Source: Hypomyces perniciosus (Eukaryota > Ascomycota > Sordariomycetes > Hypocreales > Hypocreaceae). From it: 64,000 nucleotides of DNA. The position numbers and the translations under genes are program-made. The stretch spans positions 4,216,001 to 4,280,000 of the forward strand of contig SPDT01000001.1 of NCBI GenBank assembly GCA_008477525.1, written 5' to 3'. Below are positions 11,401-23,095 of the stretch, piece after piece. The notes below the pieces were generated by a model that ran no database searches, was not told the DNA's origin, and worked only from the letters and a program-made list of their open reading frames with translations. Position 1 is the stretch's first letter; every line of letters begins with the position of its first letter.

Positions 11401-12626
11401 GTGTGGAGAACCATGTCCTGCCAAGAACTCTCCGGGTATACTCCGTATATTCAGCACCGATCTCGCTCTTGGCGCAGAATGAAGAAGTAAGAACCCTAGG
11501 CAATTTTATCTTGAACGGTACCTTAGCTAGGCACCCATTTCCATTAGGAGTACCGCAGAACATCGTCCTAAGTGAGCTCCAACATATCTCAAAGCTGTTG
11601 AGGAAGAAGCTGAGTCTCCCCAAGCCTATATATCACATTTTAATACGTCATGTTCTAACGTATTCCTACAAACGATTCCTCGTCATTCAAAACAGCCATT
11701 CCGGCGGGTCTGTTAGGAAGGTCAATTTCCTTATTCGCCAAGAATAAACAAACCACATTCAACTGTGGTTGGTGTCGAAACGTCCCTAAATCAGTCCCTC
11801 TTTTGGTTATTTATGTACCCGCATACTGTTGTCTTTTGATTGATACCGTGAAGCTAATAGGAAGAGGAAATCATGCCAATGACAACCTCACAGAAAGGAT
11901 TATATCTGGCTATCTAGGAGAACGAAGGAGGGAAATCTATCCATGCTGTGACGGTTGGCGAAGAGCATACAAACAGATGTGCGACGTGGCGATGCATGTA
12001 CTCAACAGATGCTATGTTGTCTCGATCCCAATAATCAAGGCAACCTTCATCATAACATTTACAAAGAAGGTTAGAAGACTTCTCTCTCAACTTCTCTATT
12101 CTAACAACACCTGTAACACGAATAGGAGGATCATGGTCACTAGAGCTATGCAAGCAACTGGCTCTCTAGGTAGTACTCTACTCGCCCACACGGTGCCCAA
12201 GACAGACTTTGCTGACCAGCAAATTGTATAATTTCAAACACCCAATATTAAGTATTCATACTATAATATTTACACCATAAGAAGAGAAGTGTGAGATCGA
12301 TACCCAGCGAGTTGAGAACGAAAATAGTCCACCACTATAGAACCCATCACCTAGACGTTGTACTGAATTGTGGAGTACCATGTAGCCTCTATCGCTTTCT
12401 CTCAAAACTTCCGTGCACAACTGTTAACCCGGGACTTTCCCCCATTCTGGGTTCTAGCGTCGCTCTGCATCACAACTCTCCGAAATTTCGTCCACACATC
12501 ACATCAATCAACATCTTCTCGCAATCCCACGCAGTACAAACGACGCCCAATCAGGCTTCAATCAAGTCAAAACAAATCTTTTGGACATGTAATAGCCCCA
12601 GGCCCTCTAAACTCCCACCAGACAGA
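8499..12626. other. 4.1 kb gene-poor, AT-rich stretch
   Basis: No gene is supported. Open frames reach 142 codons (11803-12231) but have no recognisable domain and an unconvincing composition. TACGRAGTA-type motifs recur (about 8600, 8817, 8972, 9260, 9400, 10161 and 11440). A short C/A-rich patch at about 9530-9615 resembles a fungal promoter or leader but has no ORF behind it, so it may be a remnant of a lost gene. The last roughly 340 bp before 12627 probably contain the promoter and leader of the micro-protein gene. Confidence 0.55.
10704..10819. repeat. Cluster of CCCATTAC-like words
   Basis: CCCATTAC occurs at 10704, 10781 and 10812, with a partial copy (TCATTAC) between them near 10798 and variants (ATCCATTATG, CCATCATAAC) in between. 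Spacing is irregular, so this is a loose cluster and not a clean tandem array. No function is apparent. Confidence 0.4.
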
Positions 12627-12915
12627 ATGTTCAAGTAAGCGCCATCCTCCTTAGCCCTCTCATCATCAACTTCAATCAAGTAAGTGGCTCACACATGCGT
12701 CCTTATTTTCCTATTCGCACAGAGCCTACAAGAACCTCTCTCCGAAAACCCGCCTTGGCGTCGGCGTTACTGTCATCGCCTGGGGTTTCGCAGGTCTCTA
12801 CCTTTCCGACAAGGCAGAGGAGAAGTTTGGATATACCCCCTCCGAGGATGACAAGGCTGAGCTGCGCAAGATAGCGCCGAGAATCATCACTGTTGAAAAG
12901 GGTCAGGATCGATAG
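12627..12915 (+). CDS. 66-residue single-pass membrane micro-protein, function unknown
   Basis: An 8-nt first exon (12627-12634: ATG TTC AA) is followed by GTAAGC, and the reading frame resumes at 12723 after CACAG, closing a Lys codon. The 66-residue product begins MFKAYKNLSPKTR, has one hydrophobic stretch at about residues 15-30 (GVGVTVIAWGFAGLYL), and continues with a charged tail containing EEKFGYTPSEDD. A short basic N-terminus before one membrane helix is common among small mitochondrial inner-membrane proteins; that location is an inference. I recall similar short hypothetical proteins in other fungi but cannot name the family. The splice sites, the clean frame and the non-random composition favour a real gene. 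It is flanked by non-coding DNA and convergent with the C2H2 gene. Confidence 0.72.
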
Positions 12916-14476
12916 AGGGATGAGGATAAAAGAGTAAAAACAAACCATACTTGGCATTATTTATCTACTATCAGCCCGCCTATTGTTGGCTGGTCACCTT
13001 CACATCTTCCACAGGACGTTGTGCACAGAGTGAGAAGTCATGATGGAAGATACATCTTGCATTAACGTCGTTATTCAACCCTGACTTTTCTTCGCAGCAA
13101 TTGCTATCTGTTGTCATTGCGCCTTTCTAAGTAGTCCTGTTACCGACAAACCAGAGCACCTTGTCTACATTCCACATGCCACCCTCCGCCTCATCCTCAA
13201 AGCCCCTCCATCATCTACCATCCTTCATATCACCGTCAGGACCAAACGTAGTGTCACCATCATCAATCAGCCCAGGCCATGAAGTCGTGATGGCTCGCCG
13301 AGAAACCACTGTACCCCTTTCTATCTTGGAACGAAGTCTAGTAAACGCACTGTCAACTCCACACCCCGTCTATCCGTACTGAAAATGCATTGCAGAACAA
13401 AGACGCCACCGATGCCGCCCCTCGATGCATGCATGGCAAGTCGAATCGATCGATGCGCACGAAGTTGCCAACGCGCGCCCCTCCCCCCAACGTCAGCGTT
13501 CTCAAGAAAGTCCAGAAACAGAACAAAGGAAAAGTGAAAATGCAAAAAATCACACAAAAAAATGCAACGCCTCCTAATGCAACCTCCCCGATGGTTTTCT
13601 TTTTTCTCTTCAATGAAATTTTGTCCCTTCATCTCCCAGCGCAGAAGGGTTCGACTTGACAGACGCTCTTCCAATGCCCTCCGCCAGTAGGCATCTCCAG
13701 TATTGTAATCCTTTCTCTCCATAGACCTTGGTCGTTTGTTTCTAACCCACCCCAGCTCCTCCAATTTTGAACCTGAAAGTCTCTCAAAACCATTGGGCTT
13801 TTGATACCCACAACGTGCACGGTGTCGGATGGTATAGTGTTTTGAATGACCGTCCGGTGTTTTGATGTGGCAAAATTGCGAAAAGGAGCAACATCGTCAG
13901 GGTTGTCTCGTCTCAGATGCGAACGGTTCACGGCATTCCGGTACGCAATCTTGAAATCATGCCCTTCAGCCATCTAGCTCGTTGATATTTTCAGATGCAA
14001 TTGACAGATGCCTTCCCAGGCTGCGCCGTCATTGGGCATCGAACTGTCATGATGCGACTGCACACACGCACTTTCGAGCACAATTGCGTTGGTAAGGATC
14101 ACATCCCCAATAATGCTCATATTCACGAAAATAGTTCGTGAATCGTTGATGTCAAATTTGGCACCAAGTGCATATGTAGACTTGGTCCATGGCAATCCGT
14201 TCCTGGTCAAGCGTTCCTCCTGTCGTCAAGTCGAATAGGATGCGCACGTCGTGCCCCTAAAGGATCCGTGGATTCGACATTTCCCCAACCAATTGAGGGC
14301 AGGGGGTACGAGGTAGGTATGCGCATGGCTAGTCGGGAATGCCTTGAAAATTATCAGAAGAACAAAATGGGCTGCTGTTTCCTTAGAAGGAGCTGATTGC
14401 CTGACTGGGAGGATAGGAAGAGTTGGGGTTCAGTGAGTATAGAGCTGGAGAAAAGGATTCTGGAGTGGATGCCCCA
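12916..14476. other. Intergenic region between two convergent genes
   Basis: No gene is confidently supported. It probably holds the 3' UTR of the micro-protein gene and a long 3' UTR of the C2H2 gene. A plus-strand frame at 13161-13382 is rich in Pro/Ser, and two minus-strand frames (13974-14210 and 13629-13973) lie in the same phase separated by one TAG; none matches a family I know. Confidence 0.5.
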
Positions 14477-15925
14477 CTAGTTAGCGGAGGCGTAGTTGGG
14501 GTTGCGGTCTGTCAACCCGTTGTCGAGATTAGGCTCGACCTTGATTGCGGTCTGCGTCTGTCCACGATTAGGAAGGAAAGTAGAATTGAGATGGGAGTGG
14601 TGCGCACCAGCCTGGAACACCTGAGACCAGTCAAGGCCAGGTTGTTGGTTCGCGTTGGAACCACCATACATCGGGAGTCCGTTTTGACCCGGGGGCATAC
14701 TGTAGTTTGGCATCTGTTGATTGCTCATGGAGCTAGAAACGTCGCCCGGGTAGGGCTGCGAGGTACCCATTACATGTCCAGCCATGTTCCTCCTGTCAGG
14801 AGCACCGCCATTGTCAAGTCTACCCATGCTGCTGGCCCTCGAGAGCTGGTTCTGGTCACCGCCCATGTTGTTCATGCCATCCTGAACTTGGACCATACCA
14901 AAAGGGTGAACAATGCCATCACCAGCCATGTTACTCAAACCATTGAGATGATTCAGATCGCCTCCATTTTCAAGAGCAGCTTTCTGCTGAGCCTGGGCAT
15001 TCTTCTTAACGTGAGCTTGGGGGTGGGACAAGTGGCTGGCACCGGTGGGGTTTCCACGACGGATGGAGCACTTTTGGAAATGACGTTTTAAGATGTCACT
15101 TCGAGAAAACGTATCGCGGCAGAGTACACACATGTAGGGGCGGTCGCCAGTGTCTGGCAATCTGGAGTCAGCGTAATTCAAATTATGGGAAGAGGCAGAC
15201 AACTTACGTCTCAAAAGATGGCGCTTGAGATGCTTGGCATGCAGGTATGTCTTTGTGCAATGCGGGCAGGGGAATTTTCCGTCCGCATCCTTAACGGGAA
15301 TGACGGTGTTTTTTGTTCCGCCAGTTCCAGCAGCCGGGGCAGCAGGCCTTCCAGGTGCGCTAGGAAGAATACCTCGGCGACCCTGCGAGCCAACAACATG
15401 CGTCGGCTGCTCTCCATCCTGAAGAACTGAGTTTTGCTGCATGAGAGACCCGGGGTTGTAGGAAGAAACTCCGGGCTGCGACATGATGCCTCCGGGAGGC
15501 ATTGGGCGAAGGACCGGAGGACCCCGGTTACCACTAGGCGCAGGAGCAATTGGCTGCGGATGAGAGGCAGCTGTCGTCGCCTGCGACATCATGGCAGCCG
15601 AAGTGGCATATCCCTGGTGGGGCGGATAGGGATTTTGGGCCATGGAGTAAACGCCGGGTCTATGAGCAGGCTGAGAAGTTTGCTGCTGGTAGCTCGGCAG
15701 ATTACTTGATGTTGGAGTGTTTGGAGTGCCTGGGGTTCGCGGAGTATGCGGGTGGCTCCCGTACAGCGGTTGCATCGCAACTGTATGAGGTTGGAGCGGC
15801 GGGAGCGTCTGCGGGAGAGGCGAACCGGTCTGCAGCTGATGCGGCGAGATAGCAGTGGGCGAAGGATATGTCTGAGCCGCCGATGTTGTGTTTACACCAT
15901 TGGTCGAATACTGAGGGCCGTCCAT
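14477..15925 (-). CDS. C2H2 zinc-finger transcription factor
   Basis: Two exons, 15925-15208 and 15153-14477, give 464 residues. The N-terminal 200 residues are rich in Pro, Gln, Ser and Thr, as in activation regions. Two adjacent fingers follow. Finger 1 has Cys220, Cys223, His236 and His240 (start CPHCTKTY). Finger 2 has Cys248, Cys251, His264 and Cys268 (start CVLCRDTF), a C2HC variant. They are joined by the TGDRPY linker. A basic stretch containing HPQAHVKKNAQ and a long Asn/Gly/Gln-rich tail complete the protein. The 54 bp intron splits the codon of His240; without splicing the frame stays open but that zinc ligand is lost. This is a sequence-specific DNA-binding protein of the nucleus, targets unknown. 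I recognise the two-finger block as fungal but cannot assign an ortholog. Its long T-rich upstream region suggests a regulated promoter. Confidence 0.9.
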   Translation of the reverse strand: MDGPQYSTNGVNTTSAAQTYPSPTAISPHQLQTGSPLPQTLPPLQPHTVAMQPLYGSHPHTPRTPGTPNTPTSSNLPSYQQQTSQPAHRPGVYSMAQNPYPPHQGYATSAAMMSQATTAASHPQPIAPAPSGNRGPPVLRPMPPGGIMSQPGVSSYNPGSLMQQNSVLQDGEQPTHVVGSQGRRGILPSAPGRPAAPAAGTGGTKNTVIPVKDADGKFPCPHCTKTYLHAKHLKRHLLRRKLSASSHNLNYADSRLPDTGDRPYMCVLCRDTFSRSDILKRHFQKCSIRRGNPTGASHLSHPQAHVKKNAQAQQKAALENGGDLNHLNGLSNMAGDGIVHPFGMVQVQDGMNNMGGDQNQLSRASSMGRLDNGGAPDRRNMAGHVMGTSQPYPGDVSSSMSNQQMPNYSMPPGQNGLPMYGGSNANQQPGLDWSQVFQAGAHHSHLNSTFLPNRGQTQTAIKVEPNLDNGLTDRNPNYASAN

Positions 15926-17220
15926 ACTAGTATGCGAGACGCGTCAAGCGACGTGTGGAAAGCTGCTGTAAAATAAAAGATGGCGACCTGGGCAAACGGC
16001 GACGACGGGTCGAAATGCAAGACTCGACCGAGGCGACAGACGAGTTCGACGGAGACAGATTCGAACGCAAACGCAAAGCGCAGTCAGTCGATAAGGCCCA
16101 CGCGCAACGAGGCGAACAGGCTGCTGCGGCGTTCTGGGGAAGGTGGAGGTGGATTGGATGAGGCTCTCTCGTAGCAGTCCCTCTCACAGAGAGTTGTTTA
16201 GGGAACAGTTGGAGTGGGGAACTGGGTCTCGATCCTATTTTATCGTGCCTCTGTCAGGTACTGGACACGCCAAAGACGGAAAAAGTGGACGGGCAGTGTG
16301 GCGTGCGTGGTGTGGGAAGGCCAGCGCTTGAAGGGGGGGAGGGTAGGGTGGTGGCGTGGCGACAGAGAAGCCAGTGGGAAAGGCGTGTGAGAGCGAGCGT
16401 GTGTGTTGGAGTGTGGTGAGTGGTGGATGCGGCCCAGCGGAACCGTTGAGCAGAGAGGTGCTGGCCCTACTGGATGGATGGGCGGTGGCAAGTGGAGACC
16501 TCTGCGCCAGAACCGCAAACAGAATAGGGTTCTGGGCTGGGGGTGCGAGTGGGAGGGGATGACGAAGAGATTTTTTTTTCTGGGAGGGGAATGGAGGACC
16601 TGGCTTGGGGTTCTACCTACCTGGACTGGGCTGCACAGCGGGCGCTCCAAAAACGCAAGTCGAGATCAAGGCGGTTTTGTTCGACCTGAAGAAACGACGA
16701 CAAAGTCCAGGGGCCTTTGCGCGTGGCTTGCGAGGGAGGATGAAGAAAGGCGAGGGAGCGCAGGGAGCGAGAAGAAAGAGGGAAAAAAAGAAAATTCGGC
16801 AGACAAGATAGGCCGAGAGAAAGAGAAGGTTGGATTCAATGTGCCTGGAAGAGACAATAGCCGGGGTAGGTAAACACAGGGAACAGGGTGCCAGCAAGTA
16901 GCAGGTACTGCAGGTACTTGTGACTTCCAGACGCGACGGGCCAAGAGAAAAATTTGTGAATCGCGCCTCGACTGTTTGTTTGCGGCAGTGTGTTGTGTGC
17001 AAGACTGAAAGTCGCTGCCTATATCAAACAGCATAGAGATTTTTTTTATTGTCACTTTTTTTTTTCCTTATCGCTGTTTGCACCCAACAAAGTTTCTCTC
17101 ACCTTCTTTTACGTTTCCTTTTTCTCACTTTTTTTTCCCTTTCACAACTCGGGTCTACAGCGGATTTGCCTACAGGCTAGTCGCTTTTTTCTTTCTTGGT
17201 TAGCCTAGGTGCCTGTCTGC
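15926..17220 (-). promoter_or_regulatory. Probable promoter and 5' leader of the C2H2 factor gene
   Basis: No protein gene is supported in this 1.3 kb upstream of the minus-strand C2H2 start. On the coding strand the sequence is C/T-rich, with A/T-homopolymer runs at about 16570-16578, 17040-17067 and 17120-17140, a composition usual for promoters and long leaders of fungal regulators. An open frame ending one base before the ATG starts only with GTG and contains no ATG, so it is not a convincing uORF. Core elements cannot be pinned down. Confidence 0.4.
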
Positions 17221-20200
17221 CGCCACCGCATGATCAACCAGCGACATGTTGGGTACCTGTGTTGCTGCGTGTCCGTCACCTGCCACATCCAGCCAGCAGC
17301 ATGTACCCGATGAGTACCATGCCATTCATTACTCGTGTATTGATGCCTCGCGCAAAGTCTGCTATGAATCGCCCAACTTATTGTGCATGATTCCTGTTCC
17401 GCGGATTTACTGAATCATTTATTTTCTTCGTCATGAATTTATTCTAGTAGTCTTTAGCAGTAGGCCGAATACTCCATCAGCACCTACTCATAGTTACGCC
17501 CGAAGCGAAGAATGATGGCCTGGCCCGAGAGCACAAGTACGAGGTACCTCTTCACACCCAAGGAGTTGAATGATCCCAGCATCACGACCAGGGGGCCTGG
17601 CTACCTTTGTGTCTCTGCTGTGCGTCAACAGGGGTCTCGCGGCAGACGGCCGATATTCGGGGGGGCATCATGACGAGTCCCACTTCTCTACGACAAAGCT
17701 CATCACGAAGCGATCATTTGCTGTCATGCATCTTCATGACAGTTTCCAATGTATACGAGTAGTATTGTCTGATACTAATACATAGTAATAAACGCGGAGC
17801 GCCCTCTGTCGGTCATGTGCACTTGACGAGTAGCATTGAATGTTACCATGTCTGGCGCTTGACGTCGCTTCATTTTCCACACATGTCTTACCTCGTTCTT
17901 CTCGGTTTGGTTGGGTGTGTAAAACACACAGAACAAATATTAGCTTATTGACATGGAAGAGCACATATCGTACGAGAGCACATTGGTGTTGGGCATCCTC
18001 TAACGCCAGGCTAGCATAATACGCAATACGAGTACTACTGCGACCAGTAGTACATAAATGCTCCCGAACTGCTCCTAAACTATTACTACTAGGTAATCTG
18101 TCAAGATTTGCGTGCTCGTATGCAGTAACGTTAATCGCAACTAGCCACGACATATGACCTCATAGATAGTATGAGCCGGTTGGGATGACCGACAAGCACC
18201 CCTCTCTAGCAGACAAGGGTGATGCGAAAACGCCGTTTAGGCCTTCAGCCTTTCTTTATGTCTCATGCTACTCCGTAATACTGCAACTCCGTGGTAATAC
18301 TACGACAGCGACTACGACGACTACATCCTCGTCGTCACCCAAGACATATCCTGTCTGGGGTGGTAATTGCGACGGAGTCTGTGAGTTTCGATGCACGATA
18401 TTCTCAATCCGCTGAGATCGCCCGGCATCACGCGATATATCAAAATTGTATACTAGTACTCGTGCTACCACTAGGGGCACTGTCGTCCTGCAGGTATCAC
18501 CGCCAATGTGGCACTGTTATGTATGGTAAGCCTTTTCCGCATCACATGATTCCTAACCGCCCTGTCAAGACAAGGAATGGTTTTTCCACCATACGACGGG
18601 CTGCATGCATGGGTCTACATAACTGGTGGGTGCCAGCACCAAAATAGGAATCAACACCATCGATGAAATTTCCGTACGAAGTTGATTGGTACCAATACGT
18701 ATTTCCTCATTAGCCCTAGATTGGTTTCAACCATTTGCTTCCGTCCTTTGTTTGTGCCTACCTAGAATACGGAGTACGGATAATAACGGGGATTCTACCA
18801 AGTATATGAGCGACTTACTCACATGAGTCAAGGAGAACAAGGTGCTCAGCATGTACGAATCACTGTGTGAGTTTTCGGCTATCGCTCATAATGTGAAGCA
18901 ACGGAGTGATGCCGTGGATTTTGCCGGTCCATCTGCCGTTACGTTCTGCCGCCAAAGCCATTTCCTCACTGGCTGTACTTCGTCAAACAAGCAGAAACAA
19001 CAAAAGAACTCATAAGCTCGTTATGAAACACACACGAAGCAACAATTGCATGTCGACACACCATCTAAAAGACCCCTGATTTGTGTCAAATGGATCTGTC
19101 CAATGGCGGCTTGCAATGGCTTCCCATCGCTAAATCCACAGGTTGTAGATCCTCTGGTGGACCAAGACCACCCTTTCCTAAGGCCCTTGCGTCCTTTCAG
19201 CCTCCGGCGTCCACAGAGGGGTTTTGGGAGCCAAAAGCTTCGACATTTGATCCAGAAGCTCTGGATCCCACGAGCAGTGGAGTCTTCCCGCGAGGTACAC
19301 AGATTTGAATGACCCCGTTTCCTCGCCCCCCCCAGGTAAAGTGTTGGCCCGGGTGTCAACGCCTCGCGTTAGCTCTTTGAGGCTCTGTCCATGGTGAGGA
19401 GCCTTTATTCCAACACCCAAGTTTAACATCAACATCGTAGGATCAGAACGAACGGTTCGTCACAAGTCACAGATTCAGATGAAAATTACTCCGTACAGAT
19501 GCTCTGGTAGGAAATATCCTGGCACAGGCACGGAGCGTACATCCGTATATGCACAAGTGCCCTCGGACAATGCCCGAAAGTATGCCCAGGAGTCTCGTCA
19601 CTTGAGAGGAAAGAAAAAACTATCCGAAGCAACCCTGGCGCCAACTTCGTCCGCACCATGGTAGTCGGTGCGAGGGCCAGCGTTTTACCCGCGCCCAGGC
19701 CACTAGTTCCCTCATCACCTCACGCTTCTCGGGACAGAGATATTGAGGACGAAAATAGCGATGATTGCGCGGGAATCGTATTTCGCACGTGCCACACAGG
19801 CTCGTTCGCCGAGAGTTTCCCCTTGAAGGATTCTATCGATACGCGCCTGTTGAAACATATCTTCTGTGGCGTTCGTGTCCGCCCGTCGGAATCGTTTAGG
19901 CAAATTTGAGAGCAGCGGTATCATGTACTCACGGGATGTAGTACTGCGGACGAAGGAAGTATCTAGTACTACTACTACTTCCTACTACTACTAGTGCTAC
20001 TAGGTACCTACCAGAAGTGGTACTTACTATGTGGGATTACGTCATGCTATTTTCATTGGGAATCTTTGTTGTGCGGTGTGCATCCGAAATTTCTCCGTGG
20101 ACAGGGATTCTCCCATCAATCTAGCTGCGCCTCACCGCCTGACTTGCAGACTTTTTTTTGATCCCTCGTCTCCTCGCCATCACATCTTATCGCCCAGCAT

Positions 20201-20279
20201 CAGTGTTGCGAGTCAATTATCATCACTAGCGCAGTCGCGGGAGCTGAACCCAGACATCCCAACTGAATAGCTGACAAAT

Positions 20280-21080
20280 ATGGCCGTCAGAGGCACCAAG
20301 ACCGAAACAGGAATCCACGCCCGACTACAGGTGTGTTCTTGCTAGCATGCAACGTACATACGAGGACATGGTCTGTACGACTTGTCCGTTGTTAAAAACG
20401 AACATGCCCTAGACGCCCTTTGGTTGGTACTCGGCCCTCCGTACAGCTCAGTTAGCATGCCACATAACACTGTACATCGAGATTGGATTCACATCTCTTG
20501 TGTGAGGTGAGCCCAACCGTCCTGGTGGCAGGAGGGGAGCTCCCGCACTATGAATATCCCTGTTCGCATCCATGCCGGAACTGTTGGAAACGGAATTTGG
20601 GTTCCCTGGCTGTGGCTGAAGGGCGTCGGTAAGACACTTCTGGGTATCCGGATTCACTCCGTCCCAGTGCATAATCGGACGGTCAAGATTGGGGGCCCCT
20701 TTGAGTTTGTCAGTCAGTTTCCAGCCTCCTGGGATCCGATCGATCGTGGCAGGATAGTCGCATGGAAATGCTCTTGTGCAACGGCCTGTGAGAACCACAA
20801 CGGTATCCATCCGCACGCTTCGGCAATGGTGACAGCGTTCCTGGAGATGAAGCGGGACTCGGTATCCTCAGTGGAGAGGCATCCTAGGACTGCCGTCCCG
20901 AGCTCTCCATCAGCCCCATCATCAGATCCGTTTGATCAAGATTTCGGACGTCAAGGCCGACCCAGCGCGTACCGGATGGGGGCTTCATTTCTAGAACATC
21001 AGCCGTTGTCAATCCGCTCCGTACATATGACACCGTATTGCTTCGTACTCCGTACAGAGTTTACCGAAAGAACAGGCTAA
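20280..21080 (+). CDS. Weak candidate gene, unknown protein (about 199 residues)
   Basis: An ATG at 20280, preceded by a C/T-rich leader-like segment, opens 17 codons (MAVRGTKTETGIHARLQ) that end exactly at a GTGTGT donor (20331). A possible CAG acceptor at 20530-20531 leads in phase into an open frame of 182 codons to a stop at 21080. The joined product would be about 199 residues with no signal peptide, membrane helix or domain I recognise. The 201 bp intron would be longer than those of most genes here. The open frame could be chance and the overlapping minus frame is also open, so treat this as a hypothesis only. Confidence 0.18.
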
Positions 21081-23064
21081 TCGCCGTTCCCGTCCAGCCC
21101 ACTCTGCAATTTCTCGGTAATCTGTCCGTCAGCAATACGTCGAGCTCTTCGCCCGGGAGTATTCTTCTCTGGGTGTGGCAGTGCGCCTCAGTCACCAGCG
21201 TGACGACGACAACGACTACGCCAACAAGAACAATGTTTCTGATTTGTTTCCGTCCAAGCTTACTTTACCCGTTTGATTTACCGAGGTCCTTACCGTTGTC
21301 AACTTGACAACAATTTAGCCCATATTACCATTTTTCACCCCCACCGTGACGGAACCTGGAACAGACTAGCCTTTGCCGGGCCACACCAAGTCGCTGCTGC
21401 TCGCAGTTGGCTGCAGAACATCATCTCAAATTTTAATTCTCTCTACGTCACCGCTCCCACGCCGACCCGCCAAATTCATACAGTGACCCCGAGATTGCAG
21501 GGTTCTCAACTCGCTAGCGCGAATTTTTTTCAACCCTTGGCTCGCCCGCGTTCTGAGCAACTTTGTAACACTGTCTATTTCGATAGGTAGCGGTGACAAG
21601 AGCCGGTCTAAACAAACAAACAAACAAATAAACACTGTCATTTTGCTAGGTCCCGGGCAGCTATCCACAGTCTCCATTGGTGGATTCCCACGTGGTAGTG
21701 GCTCATATCACTGGATCGCGCCAGGGAAGTTCCGTCGCACACGAGAACAACAAAGCTATCAGTATTACAAGGTACGTATCAGGACACAGAGCTGCTGACA
21801 GCAGAAGCAACATTCAGCGCCCGCACTTGGTGTCCGTGACAGAGTGCAGCACGTAAAAATTTTGGTATATTGGAATATTTGTACAGATTGAAGTCAACTC
21901 TGTTACTTGTCCGTACACTTGCATGCAGAAGGCTTTGCCGGAGCTCTACCCGGCGGGCATACGCGGCAGCACAAGAGTTCCGAGGGATGTTCCGACAGGA
22001 CGCTAGCACTCCTACCTGCTGTCGGACCGATCAGACTGACTATTTACAGGCCATTCAGGTGAAGAAAGGACCGTCCAGCGCTTGGACCTATTACCAACAA
22101 TGGGCAAAAATGCGCCGGCGCTATCGGAATAATACATACTAGCATGCTGGTTCTGTTTCTGGCAAGAATCTCGTTGCCTGAAAGGTGGTGTGTGCGCAAG
22201 CATTTTGTGATTCAAATGTTACCACAAGAATGAGCGCGTACAGTCCTTGGCGCGCAAATTGGCGCTGAAGCTTTACTGGCGAGGAGAGAGGAAACTAATA
22301 CATATGCAGTATCATCTTGCATTGCATGAAAAGAAAATAATGCTAGGTATGTTGCCGTTCTTGGACGAGATGGTTGGCGCGGGGGCGAAAAGGGAGTGCA
22401 AAGAGAAAAAGTCACTCCCACTCCGTCTGACCAGTCGGGTTTGCAGGAACGGAACCCTCTGCGGTGCCGCCAGGAGTCTCAGATGTGCCCCCACGCTGAA
22501 AAGACATGGCTGGCTGCGTACTCGTAGTATTAGTGGTGGTGGCTACTTCGTCCAGCAGTAGTCTGATGCGACGTACTCCGTACTGAGCCTGATAGGTCGG
22601 AACACTATTATGGATGCATGCAGTGACACGTCAAAGTCGTACGGTCACTGGGCAGCAAAGGAACCTATACATATCAGGCCTTGCTATTATTTGTCTTGAC
22701 TGCCCTGCCAACGAGACATGATCTTTGCATACATATCACAACTCAGAGATCAAAGGAATTTGGGGCAAGATGTTTTGACGGGGGGGAGCAAACCTCGGCC
22801 GCCAACCATCACTACTACTAACCAACTACTACCAAGGCATTGGCTTGCGATACATGCACAGAAGCGCCGTCCAAGGCCTGTCGAGGCCCGACGTGGCCGT
22901 TTTCGACGGGATACATATTCGTACATGGAAGTGGTGGTATTGCAGATGCAGGGCTGGGTACCGTGTGCATCCGCGGTGACCATGAGGCCTTTGAGGCCTG
23001 ACATGTTCGGCGTATCAGACGCCTCCCCTACGTGAGGAGAAGGGATGACTACAGCACCATCCTA

Positions 23065-23095
23065 CCTACATACATACATGGGCTGTGTATGTAGG
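23065..23095. repeat. Perfect 10-bp inverted repeat with 11-nt loop
   Basis: CCTACATACA (23065-23074) and TGTATGTAGG (23086-23095) are exact reverse complements around an 11-nt spacer. It lies in non-coding DNA with no adjacent gene, so a terminator role has no support. Confidence 0.5.

Noticed and set aside
8499..12626. RIP-degraded transposon
   Set aside because: The AT-rich character fits, but no transposase or reverse-transcriptase fragment, terminal repeat or target-site duplication could be seen.
13629..14210. Two minus-strand frames in the same phase separated by a single TAG, suggesting readthrough or a pseudogene
   Set aside because: The upstream part begins with TTG, neither part resembles a family, and the place fits a 3' UTR of the C2H2 gene.
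15927..16187. Possible 86-codon upstream ORF ending one base before the C2H2 ATG
   Set aside because: Its first codon is GTG and it contains no ATG, so there is no usual start for a uORF.
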